Positions 18,125 to 26,374 of a stretch of 64,000 bases of DNA are shown in pieces. The notes below the pieces were generated by a model, which saw nothing but the letters and a program-made list of their open reading frames with translations, did not search any database and was not told the DNA's origin. The position numbers were made by a program, and so were the translations under genes. Source of the stretch: an uncultured Clostridia bacterium (GTDB lineage Bacteria; Bacillota; Clostridia; Christensenellales; Borkfalkiaceae); NCBI GenBank assembly GCA_944376295.1, contig CALWCE010000007.1, forward strand, positions 1-64,000, written 5' to 3'. Position 1 is the first letter of the stretch; the number at the start of each line of letters is the position of its first letter.

Positions 18125-18976
18125 ATGAAGCCCATTCAATGGTTCCCCGGGCACATGGCAAAGGCCATGCGCATGATGGAGGAAAACGTAAAACTGTGCG
18201 ACGCGGTGGTGTTCGTGCTCGATGCGCGCGCCCCCGCCGCGACATATAATCAAAAACTTCAAGCGATCGCAGGCTCCCGCCCCGTCCTGTATCTCTTCAA
18301 CAAGTGGGACTTGGGCAGCGCCGACGCTCTCCTTGCCGCCGTCAAGGGGGCGGGGAAGGCCGTCTGCCCGCTGGACGCGACCTCGCCGCGCGGCAAAAAC
18401 ACGCTCATGGCGGCGATGAACGCCGTCGTTTCCGAAAAGGCGCAGCGTCTCAAAGAAAAGGGCATGGCGCGACCGCTGCGCTTCCTCGTCGCGGGCGTGC
18501 CGAACACGGGCAAGAGCACGGTCATCAACCTCTTGTCGGGCGCAAAGCGCGCCGTCACGGGCGATAAGGCGGGCGTCACGCGCAGCAAGCAGTGGGTCAA
18601 GTGCGGGGCGTTCGACCTCATGGATACCCCCGGTACCATGCCGCCATCCTTTGCCGATCAGACGCTCGCCCGCAGGCTTGCCTACATCGGCAGCGTCAAC
18701 GACGACATTTTGGAGCTCGACGAGATCGCCCTCGCCCTTTTGGAAGATCTTTCCTCTCTCGCGCACGCGGCGCTTTTCGAGCGCTACGGCATCGAGGGCG
18801 GTTCCCCCCTTCAGATGCTCGAAAAGGTGTGCATCCGCCGCGGCTTCCTCCTGAAAGGGGATGAATACGACTACGAGCGGGGAGAGCGGGCGCTCATCGA
18901 CGATTTTCGCAAGGGCAAGCTCGGGCGCATCACCTTCGACAGCATGGAAGACCTCAAAAACGCGGGTCTTATCTGA
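18125..18976 (+). CDS. rbgA: Ribosome biogenesis GTPase RbgA (YlqF)
   Basis: 283 residues. It acts in late 50S assembly. The GTPase motifs are circularly permuted: G4 (LFNKWDL) precedes G1 (GVPNTGKSTVIN) and G3 (DTPGTMPP). The N-terminus IQWFPGHMAKAMR is typical. It starts four nt after trmD ends, and rnhB follows as in Bacillus. Confidence 0.96.
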   Translation: MKPIQWFPGHMAKAMRMMEENVKLCDAVVFVLDARAPAATYNQKLQAIAGSRPVLYLFNKWDLGSADALLAAVKGAGKAVCPLDATSPRGKNTLMAAMNAVVSEKAQRLKEKGMARPLRFLVAGVPNTGKSTVINLLSGAKRAVTGDKAGVTRSKQWVKCGAFDLMDTPGTMPPSFADQTLARRLAYIGSVNDDILELDEIALALLEDLSSLAHAALFERYGIEGGSPLQMLEKVCIRRGFLLKGDEYDYERGERALIDDFRKGKLGRITFDSMEDLKNAGLI

Positions 18977-18991
18977 GGCGGCAGAGAAGCA

Positions 18992-19606
18992 ATGGATCAA
19001 CTTGACATGGAACGCGCGCTCGGGGCGGAGGGCTATCCCTTCGTTGCGGGCGTGGACGAAGTGGGGCGCGGGCCTTTGGCGGGGCCCGTCGTAGCGGCGG
19101 CGGTCATCCTGCCGCTCGATGTCGACTTCACGGGCGTCAACGACAGCAAGAAGCTCTCCGCAAAAAAGCGCGAAGCGCTCGCCGCCTACATCCAAGAGCA
19201 CGCCCTCTCTTACAGCATCTTCGAAGTGGACGAAAAGACCATCGATCGTATCAACATCCGCGAGGCGACCCGCCTTGCGATGAAGGGCGCCGTCGAAGGG
19301 CTCTCTTTGCAGCCCTCGCTCGTTCTTTCGGACGGCGATCTTACGCTCGATATCGCTCTTCCGCAGAAAAGCATCGTCAAGGGGGACGCCCTCGTCTGCT
19401 CCATCGGCGCGGCGAGCATCCTCGCAAAGGTGTACCGCGACGCGCTCATGGCAGAGTATGCAAAAACTTACCCCGAGTACGCCTTCGAGCGCAACGCGGG
19501 CTACGGCACGGCGGCGCACATCAACGCCATCCGGGAGGTGGGCATATGCCCGATCCATCGCAGGACCTTCGTAACAAAATTCTGGGACGGAAGGGAGAGG
19601 ACCTGA
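18992..19606 (+). CDS. rnhB: Ribonuclease HII
   Basis: 204 residues. It cuts RNA in RNA-DNA hybrids and at single ribonucleotides. The catalytic Asp-Glu pair is in GVDEVGRGPLAGPVVAAAV, with later acids in SDGDLTLD and KGDALVCSIGAASI. Its last 61 nt overlap the next gene in another frame. Confidence 0.95.
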   Translation: MDQLDMERALGAEGYPFVAGVDEVGRGPLAGPVVAAAVILPLDVDFTGVNDSKKLSAKKREALAAYIQEHALSYSIFEVDEKTIDRINIREATRLAMKGAVEGLSLQPSLVLSDGDLTLDIALPQKSIVKGDALVCSIGAASILAKVYRDALMAEYAKTYPEYAFERNAGYGTAAHINAIREVGICPIHRRTFVTKFWDGRERT

Positions 19607-19905
19607 CCGTCTCTTATCTCAAACAGCGCGGCTATCGTATTTTGAAGCGCAATTTCCGCACGCCCTTCGGCGAGGCGGACATCCTCGCAAAACAGGGCGA
19701 TACCTACTGCCTCGTCGAAGTCAAGACGCGCATTTCCGACGCCTTCGGGCTGCCCTCCGAGGCGGTGAACGCCAAAAAGCGGGAGCGCTACCGCAAGATG
19801 GCGCTCTTTCTCTGCGAGCGGCTGGGGGAGGAAGTTCCCTGCCGCTTCGACGTTTCCTCCGTCACCGAAGAGGGCGTCGAATACTTCGAAGGCGCGTTTA
19901 TTTGA
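19546..19905 (+). CDS. YraN family (UPF0102) endonuclease-like protein
   Basis: 119 residues. The fold is nuclease-like, with GRKGEDLTVSYL, RNFRTPFGEADILA and the core CLVEVKTR. The E-x-D...E-V-K pattern (E in GEAD, D in ADI, EVK) is intact. Cellular role unsettled in general. The start at 19546 has a strong GGGAGGTGGG upstream and lies 61 nt inside rnhB. rnhB-yraN adjacency is common, which supports it. Confidence 0.9.
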   Translation: MPDPSQDLRNKILGRKGEDLTVSYLKQRGYRILKRNFRTPFGEADILAKQGDTYCLVEVKTRISDAFGLPSEAVNAKKRERYRKMALFLCERLGEEVPCRFDVSSVTEEGVEYFEGAFI

Positions 19906-19941
19906 GGGAGCATGCATAAATATCACACCGGGAGGGAAAGG

Positions 19942-20496
19942 ATGAAGGAAAAGATCGTATTGCTCGAGAAGGAACGTTGGGCGGGACATATCCTGCCTAT
20001 GCCTTCTTATACGGCAACAGAGCACTACGCACTTTCCCTGCGACGCACGGAGGACGGGTTTTGCGCAAAGTTTGCGTTGCGTCCACTGTCATCACCGCTC
20101 GTCTTTACGCCTGAAAGGTACGATCATCCCGATCGGCTCTATGCGCCCCATTTCGAGGGCGCGGCTGCCTATGGTATTTTGCATGGAGAAAAGCTCATTG
20201 CGGTCATCGAGCTCTGCCCCGAAGAATGGAACGGCCGTATGCGCGTGACGGAACTTTGGGTGAAAGAAGACTGCCGAAGCCGCGGGTTGGGAAAGCGGCT
20301 CCTCACATTTGCTAAGGAGGAGACGCTCCGTACAGGGCGGCGGGCGCTCGTTCTGGAGACGCAGTCGTGCAATACGCGAGCCATCGCTTTTTATTTTCGG
20401 GAGGGGCTTTCGTTCATCGGTTTCGACGCCTGTTCCTATACCAATGAAGACATTTCTCGCGGAGAAGTGCGCCTTGAGCTGGGGATCATCCTTTGA
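19942..20496 (+). CDS. GNAT family N-acetyltransferase (streptothricin-acetyltransferase-like)
   Basis: 184 residues from ATG 19942, which has GGGAGGGAAAGG before it; an ATG 30 nt upstream has none. The acetyl-CoA motif A is VKEDCRSRGLGKRLL, followed by LVLETQSCNTRAIAFY and a C-terminal SYTNEDISRGEV. The end of the protein recalls the streptothricin acetyltransferase group, but substrate cannot be read from sequence. Last gene before a strong terminator. Confidence 0.8.
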   Translation: MKEKIVLLEKERWAGHILPMPSYTATEHYALSLRRTEDGFCAKFALRPLSSPLVFTPERYDHPDRLYAPHFEGAAAYGILHGEKLIAVIELCPEEWNGRMRVTELWVKEDCRSRGLGKRLLTFAKEETLRTGRRALVLETQSCNTRAIAFYFREGLSFIGFDACSYTNEDISRGEVRLELGIIL

Positions 20497-20538
20497 AAGC
20501 ACGGACTTTTGGCGAGACAATTCAAGTTGCAGGAATAT

Positions 20539-20572
20539 TCGGCAGGCATTATGCCTGCCGATTTTCTTTTTG
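20539..20572 (+). terminator. Intrinsic terminator after the GNAT gene
   Basis: CGGCAGGCAT at 20540-20549 pairs with ATGCCTGCCG at 20551-20560, followed by ATTTTCTTTTT. It ends the tmk-to-GNAT unit. Confidence 0.85.
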
Positions 20573-20588
20573 AAAACAAGATGAGGGG

Positions 20589-20617
20589 TTGAAATTTGCG
20601 GCGGGAAATGGTATAAT
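20589..20617 (+). promoter_or_regulatory. SigmaA promoter of the giant helicase gene
   Basis: TTGAAA at 20589-20594, 17-nt spacer, TATAAT at 20612-20617. The gene starts at 20674 with AAGGAGAAACC before ATG. Confidence 0.85.
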
Positions 20618-20673
20618 GAAGGAAAAGTTTTCCATGTCTGGCGGCCGCAGGGAGCAGCGAATAAGGAGAAACC

Positions 20674-23600
20674 ATGGCAGAGAGCAAAAAGCGCATCGGA
20701 AAGGAGACGGCTTCGGTCGGGCTCCGCTTGCCGCAGTTCGTCGGCTACAGCGACTACTTTTACGAAACGCCGCTCTATGTGCAGATCAAAAACCTTTCGG
20801 GAGAGAGCGCGCCCTTTTCCGTCTCGGTGACGGGGGGAGAACTGCTTGTGCCCTTCGAAGAGGAGACGGAAGTTCCCTTCGAGAGCGCGGTGGAGCTCAC
20901 CGCCGAGGGCGTTTTCAGCCCCGTCTTCCTCTCGCAGCGGGAAGAGTTGCGGCAGGCGGAAGTCGTCGCCGTCCTCAGTTATAACAAAAAAGAGCTCGTC
21001 CGCACGAGCATGAACGTCACCGTGCTCCCCTATGATTGGTGGGAGGGGCTTTCGGGCAACGCCGAACGGCTCGCGGGGTTCGTGCGCCCCAAGCTCTCCG
21101 ACTGCGCGCGCATTCTTCAGGAGGCGGGCGAACGCCTCAAAAAGTGGAAGGAAAGCCCCGAATTTTACGGCTATGCGGGCGCGGATAAAAACGCCGTGCG
21201 GCGCGCCGCTGCCGCCGTGTTTGCCGCCCTCCGCGGCGAGGACATCGAAAAGGACGGCGAGACGGACTTGAACGAGCCGCTTTCCGCCGTGCGCGAAGGC
21301 TCTCTTCTGCGCGGAAAGAAGGCGAACGCCTTGGAGCTTGCCGTCTTCGCGGCGTCTGCCTTGGAAGCGGCGGGGCTGCACCCCGTGCTCGCCCTCGGCG
21401 GGAGCGAGGCGGGCGTGGGCGCATGGCTTTACGACAGCTGCTTCCTCGATCCCGTCACCGACGATGGCGACATCGTCGCAAAGTACTGTTCGGACGGCAT
21501 CAACAACCTCTGCTTTTTCGACGTCGAAGATCTGTTTGCGGGCGGGAACGCCGCCTATACCGCCTCCGAGGCGCACTTTAAGCGCAAACTCGCCGCGGGC
21601 GCCTTCGAATGCTTCGTCGATATCGCGCGCTGCCGCATCGGCGGGCGGGGGAGCCTTCCTTTGCGCGGCAAGAGCGGGAAAGGGTACGAACTCATCCGTG
21701 AAGAGGAGATGACGGACAGCGCCGCCCCCGCGCCTCTGCCCGAATTCGATAAGCTGGGCGGGGAAAATTTGAAGACCAAGAACCGCCAGTGGGAGAGAAG
21801 GCTTTTAGATCTCACCACCAAGAACGCGCTTCTGAACTTCACGGGGCGCAGCGCCCTTCATCTGCAATGCGCGGATGCAGACCTCCTCTTTGAAAAGCTC
21901 ACCGAAAAGGGGAGCCTGCGTTTGAAGGGCGGCTCGCCCGTCGAGGAGGCGTTCTTCGAAACGCAGTCCGCGCTCTCTGCCGAGCTATTTTCGCTGGAAC
22001 TTAAAAAGGGCATCCTGCGCGCCTTTGCCGACGCGAAGACGACGGCGGAGACGGCGCTGCGCCTCGTGCGGCGCAACCGCGAAGCGGACGAGGAGACGGG
22101 CGCCAAGATCTTGTATCTCGCATTGGGCTTTTTGAAGTTCGTCTCGCGGGAGGACAACAAGACGCGCTTTGCCCCGCTCGTGCTCGTCCCCGTGGCGATG
22201 AAGCGCGCGAAGGGGAACGAGGACTTCGCCGTCGAAGCGGACGGGGAGTACTTCGTCAATTCCACCCTTCTCGAATATCTCAAACAGGAATTCAACATCG
22301 ACATCCGCGGGCTGGGCGGCGACGTCTCCGCGCTCAAAATTTCCGAGATCCTTGCGATGGTGCTCGCCGAGATCGCCCCCATGAAGGGCTGGGGCGTGAG
22401 CAAGGACGCCTATCTTGCCACCTTCTCCTTCCAGCGCTATCTCATGTGGAACGACATCCGCAACCACTTCGACGCGCTGAAAGGCAACAAGATCGTCTCT
22501 GCGCTGATGGGGGAACGGCTCGCGCGGCAGGAGGTGAGCGTGCCTTCCGAGGACGAGTGCGACCCGCAGGATACCCTCATCCCGCTCTCCGCCGACAGTT
22601 CGCAGTACTCCGCCGTGGCGCTCTCGCGCACGGGGGCGAGCTTTGTTCTGCACGGCCCGCCCGGCACGGGCAAGAGCCAGACCATTACCAACATCATCGC
22701 CAACGCCGTGGAGGACAACAGGCGCGTTTTGTTCGTCGCCGAAAAGAAGGCGGCGCTCGACGTCGTCAAAAAGCGGCTCGACGGGATCGGCATCGGCGAA
22801 TTCTGCCTCGAGATCCATTCCAACAAGACGGACAAGGCGGACGTTCTGCGCCGCCTCGAAAATACGCTCTCTCTGAAAAACGAGGGGGAGGAGCGCGGCT
22901 TCGAAGAAAAGGCGCGCAGCTTGAAACTGCTGCGCGAAGACCTCAAAGCGCCCATGCTCGCCCTGCACAAAAAGCGCAGATTGGGCATTTCCGTGTACGA
23001 GGCCATCCTGCTCTACCTCGAAAACAAGGACGCTCCCGACATTTTGGACATCGAGAGCAGCTTTTACGACTCTCTGACCGAGCGCACCCTCTCCGAGTGC
23101 CGCGGCATGATCTTAACGGCGGCGGCTGCCGCGAAGGAGTGCGGCGGCGTGTTCCGCTCGCCCTTCGAAAATGTGGGGCTCACCGAATATTCGCAGGAAG
23201 TGAGAGACAGAGTCTTCTGCGCCGCCGAAGTGATGCTCACCGAGATCAAGCACTTGAAGGCGTATCTTTCGCTCTATCTCGAATTTTACCGTCAGAAGAT
23301 TTCCACGATCACCCAGCGCAAGCTCAATTCCCTGCGCCTTCTGGCGCGCGAACTGAGCGCGGGCGTCTACGATAAATATTTTGCAAACATCAGCGAAGAG
23401 GAATTCAACGCCTTCTATCACGCCAACCGGCGGCTCGACGACACGCTCTCCTACTATTCGAAGCACTTCAAAGTCGTCGTGGAGCTCGGGAAGGACTTCC
23501 CCGAAGTCAAGGCGCTTTTGGACCGCGAAGGAGACTGGCGCATGAACAAGGCGGCGCTGACGGCGGCAAAGCGATTGCAGCGGGCGGCGCTCCACCCGCT

Positions 23601-26265
23601 CTCGCCCGAAGATATGCCCAAGTATCTTCGCACCCTCGTCGATCTGCATTCGTTCATCGCGCTGCTTCGCGAGAGCCCGCTCTCCCGCCCCTTCTTCGAC
23701 CGCGGCGGCAGCATCGTCTACAAAAAGCGTGCGGAATTTTTAGCGGGGCTCTACGAGCTGCACAACGAGGCGGCGCAGACCTTCCTCGACTACAATCCCG
23801 ACGCCTTCAACGGCATGTGCGTGCGCGCCATGAGCGGTTACACCCGCCCCGTCCTCGAAGGGTACTTAAAGGCGCTCGACGCCTTCGAGGCGGCGGAGGA
23901 CAGCTATCTCAAAACGACTGCCGCCGACCGAAGCAAGATCGTGCAGGAAGACGTGTTGGATTACTTTTCCTCGAAGGCGGGGGCGCTCATCGACAACATC
24001 GACATGCTCGCCAACTGGTGCATGTATAAGAACACCTGCTTAAAACTGCGCTCGTTGGGGTTGAGCTTTATTTCCGACGCGCTCGAAAGCGGGCGGCTGA
24101 CGAGCGAAAACGTGCTCGCGGGCTTTCAAAAGAACGTTGCGAAGAACTTTTTGGAGCTCGCCATCCCGCAGGATGCCGACCTTGTCCGCCTGAGCGCGGG
24201 GACGCTCGAAGATACGGTGGAAAAATTCCGCACGATGTGGGAGGACTTCTCCCTTCAAACGCGGCGGCATATTCGAAGCGACCTCATCTCCCGCCTGCCC
24301 GCGGCGGACGGAGAGGGGAGCCTTTCACTGGAGCTTTCCGCCTTCACCCGCCTTGCAAAGAGCAACCTGCGCGGCGCGGGGCTTCGCGCGCTCTTTTCCG
24401 AGGTGCCCGAGCTTTTGCGCCGCATCTGCCCCTGCATGCTGATGAGCCCCATCACGGCGGCGCAGTATCTGGAGCCGCAGGCAGATCTTTTCGACCTCGT
24501 CATCTTCGACGAGGCGTCGCAGATGACGACCGCGGAAGCCGTGGGGTGCATCGCCCGCGCCAAGGCCGCCGTCGTCGTGGGCGATCCCAAACAGCTGCCT
24601 CCGACCGCCTTCTTCCACTCCGCCTATGTGGATGAGGAGAACCTGGAAAACGAAGATCTCGAAAGCGTCCTCGACGACTGCCTCGCCCTCGGCATGCCCG
24701 AGCGCCACCTCATCTGGCACTATCGAAGCCGTCACGAATCGCTCATCGCTTTCTCCAACAATATGTATTACGGCGGGAAGCTTTGCACCTTCCCTTCGCC
24801 CGACGCGCTTGAAAGCCGCGTGCGCCTTGTGAAGGTGGACGGCACTTACGACAGAGGCTTTACCAAAGTCAACAAGAAGGAGGCGGAAGCGCTCGTGCAG
24901 GAAGTCATCCGCCGCCTCAAAGACCCCGCTCTCTCGCGGCAGAGCATGGGCGTCGTCACCTTTTCGAGCGCGCAGAGGACTGCCGTCGAAAAGCTCCTCA
25001 CCAAAGAGATCGCCGCAAAGAAGCTGGACGCCGCCGCTTACGAGCGCGAAGAACCGCTCTTTGTCAAGAACCTCGAAAACGTGCAGGGCGACGAGCGCGA
25101 CGTCATCCTCTTTTCCGTCTGCTACGGCCCCGATGCGATGGGCAGGGTGTCGCTCAACTTCGGCCCCCTCAACCAGGCGGGCGGCTGGAGGCGGCTCAAC
25201 GTCGCCGTCTCGCGCGCGAGGGAAGAGATGCTCGTCTTCTCCACGCTGGAAGCCGCGCAGATCGACCTCAACAAGACGTCCTCGAAGGGCGTTGCGGGGC
25301 TCAAAGCCTTCCTCGAATTTGCCGAGAAGGGCAGAACGACGCTCGCCGCGCCTCCCGCATCCGTGCGTTCGGGCGGCGGGCTCGGGCAGTTCATCGCAGA
25401 GGAGCTTTCCGCCTTCGGATATGAGTGTAGAACGGACGTGGGCGCTTCCGGATTCAAGATCGACGTCGCCGTCCTCGACCCGCGCGACAACAAGAATTTC
25501 GTCCTCGCTATCCTGTGCGACGGAGAGACGCAGTTCTCCGTCAAAGACAGGAACATTTTACAGGTACAGTCCTTAAAGCGCGGCAATTGGAACGTCATGC
25601 GCGTCAACAGCGTCAACTATTACAGCAACCCCAAGCGGGAGATCAAGCGCATCAAGGACTATCTCGACCGCCTCACGGGCGCGGAGCAGAAGGACGGCGC
25701 GTGGATGGAGAAGTTTTCCCGCCCTTACCGCGCGGTCGAAGCGCAGGGCGCGGAGGTCGCCGCCTACATCACGGGCGGGGTCAACGACGGTGAGATCAAA
25801 GCGCGGCTTGCTCTTCTCGTGGCGACGGAAGAGCCCATTTCGAGGAGCTTTCTGAAAACGCGACTTCTCGAAACATACGGCATCCGCAAGACGGGCGCGC
25901 GCGTGGAGGCGCGGCTCAACGCCCTCATCGACGAGTGCAAATTTAAAAGAGAGCGCGTTTTGGGCACCGACTACTACTATAAGACCGACCGCGCCGTTCA
26001 GATCGGCAAATTCCGCGTGGAGAGCGAGCCCGTCCTCCGCGGCGAGACGGATACGACGCCCTTCGAGATGGTGTCGCTCATCAAGGCGGCGCTCTCGGGC
26101 CGCGTGAGTTTGTATTTCGACGAGCTCACGGCGCTTGCGGCGCAGGTGCTGCATCTTCCCCGCTATTCGGAAGCGTTCGTCTCCTATCTGAGCGACTGCG
26201 TCTCCTACGGGGAACAGAAGGGCATTCTGGTGCGCTCGGTCTCCGACCGCATCTCGCTCGCCTGA
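20674..26265 (+). CDS. DUF4011 / SF1 helicase / REase-like / DUF3320 protein
   Basis: 1863 residues, intact. Residues 1-180 look beta-rich; about 190-340 recalls a transglutaminase-like fold (ELAVFAASALEAAGL). A DUF4011-type block starts near 365 (WERRLLDLTTKNALLNF). The SF1 helicase has Walker A GPPGTGKSQT (661), a long helical insert, then IFDEASQM (1277), VGDPKQLPP (1302) and NVAVSRARE (1509). An REase-like domain spans about 1570-1660, and DUF3320-like sequence is near 1715-1760. Related proteins with Vsr/REase domains were reported in an antiphage screen (DUF4011-helicase-Vsr type). It has its own promoter and no other defence gene nearby; defence is an inference. Confidence 0.85.
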   Translation: MAESKKRIGKETASVGLRLPQFVGYSDYFYETPLYVQIKNLSGESAPFSVSVTGGELLVPFEEETEVPFESAVELTAEGVFSPVFLSQREELRQAEVVAVLSYNKKELVRTSMNVTVLPYDWWEGLSGNAERLAGFVRPKLSDCARILQEAGERLKKWKESPEFYGYAGADKNAVRRAAAAVFAALRGEDIEKDGETDLNEPLSAVREGSLLRGKKANALELAVFAASALEAAGLHPVLALGGSEAGVGAWLYDSCFLDPVTDDGDIVAKYCSDGINNLCFFDVEDLFAGGNAAYTASEAHFKRKLAAGAFECFVDIARCRIGGRGSLPLRGKSGKGYELIREEEMTDSAAPAPLPEFDKLGGENLKTKNRQWERRLLDLTTKNALLNFTGRSALHLQCADADLLFEKLTEKGSLRLKGGSPVEEAFFETQSALSAELFSLELKKGILRAFADAKTTAETALRLVRRNREADEETGAKILYLALGFLKFVSREDNKTRFAPLVLVPVAMKRAKGNEDFAVEADGEYFVNSTLLEYLKQEFNIDIRGLGGDVSALKISEILAMVLAEIAPMKGWGVSKDAYLATFSFQRYLMWNDIRNHFDALKGNKIVSALMGERLARQEVSVPSEDECDPQDTLIPLSADSSQYSAVALSRTGASFVLHGPPGTGKSQTITNIIANAVEDNRRVLFVAEKKAALDVVKKRLDGIGIGEFCLEIHSNKTDKADVLRRLENTLSLKNEGEERGFEEKARSLKLLREDLKAPMLALHKKRRLGISVYEAILLYLENKDAPDILDIESSFYDSLTERTLSECRGMILTAAAAAKECGGVFRSPFENVGLTEYSQEVRDRVFCAAEVMLTEIKHLKAYLSLYLEFYRQKISTITQRKLNSLRLLARELSAGVYDKYFANISEEEFNAFYHANRRLDDTLSYYSKHFKVVVELGKDFPEVKALLDREGDWRMNKAALTAAKRLQRAALHPLSPEDMPKYLRTLVDLHSFIALLRESPLSRPFFDRGGSIVYKKRAEFLAGLYELHNEAAQTFLDYNPDAFNGMCVRAMSGYTRPVLEGYLKALDAFEAAEDSYLKTTAADRSKIVQEDVLDYFSSKAGALIDNIDMLANWCMYKNTCLKLRSLGLSFISDALESGRLTSENVLAGFQKNVAKNFLELAIPQDADLVRLSAGTLEDTVEKFRTMWEDFSLQTRRHIRSDLISRLPAADGEGSLSLELSAFTRLAKSNLRGAGLRALFSEVPELLRRICPCMLMSPITAAQYLEPQADLFDLVIFDEASQMTTAEAVGCIARAKAAVVVGDPKQLPPTAFFHSAYVDEENLENEDLESVLDDCLALGMPERHLIWHYRSRHESLIAFSNNMYYGGKLCTFPSPDALESRVRLVKVDGTYDRGFTKVNKKEAEALVQEVIRRLKDPALSRQSMGVVTFSSAQRTAVEKLLTKEIAAKKLDAAAYEREEPLFVKNLENVQGDERDVILFSVCYGPDAMGRVSLNFGPLNQAGGWRRLNVAVSRAREEMLVFSTLEAAQIDLNKTSSKGVAGLKAFLEFAEKGRTTLAAPPASVRSGGGLGQFIAEELSAFGYECRTDVGASGFKIDVAVLDPRDNKNFVLAILCDGETQFSVKDRNILQVQSLKRGNWNVMRVNSVNYYSNPKREIKRIKDYLDRLTGAEQKDGAWMEKFSRPYRAVEAQGAEVAAYITGGVNDGEIKARLALLVATEEPISRSFLKTRLLETYGIRKTGARVEARLNALIDECKFKRERVLGTDYYYKTDRAVQIGKFRVESEPVLRGETDTTPFEMVSLIKAALSGRVSLYFDELTALAAQVLHLPRYSEAFVSYLSDCVSYGEQKGILVRSVSDRISLA

Positions 26266-26279
26266 CTTTTGAAACAGAG

Positions 26280-26350
26280 GGCGGGCGGCGCGCCGAACAG
26301 CGCGCCGCCCCGCAAAAAGGCGCCGCCGCGGCGATCGCGCGGCGGCCGCC
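26280..26350. repeat. Two adjacent very GC-rich hairpins
   Basis: GGGCGGCGCGC (26283-26293) pairs with GCGCGCCGCCC (26300-26310), 11 bp. GCCGCCGCG (26322-26330) pairs with CGCGGCGGC (26338-26346), 9 bp. They fill the gap between the helicase gene and comEC without a T run, so they are not standard terminators. Confidence 0.6.
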
Positions 26351-26374
26351 GAAAAATAAGAGAGGAGGAGAGGC

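Noticed and set aside
17591-19558. A 655-codon minus-strand frame under trmD, rbgA and rnhB
   Set aside because: Antisense of three well-conserved genes and no start signal.
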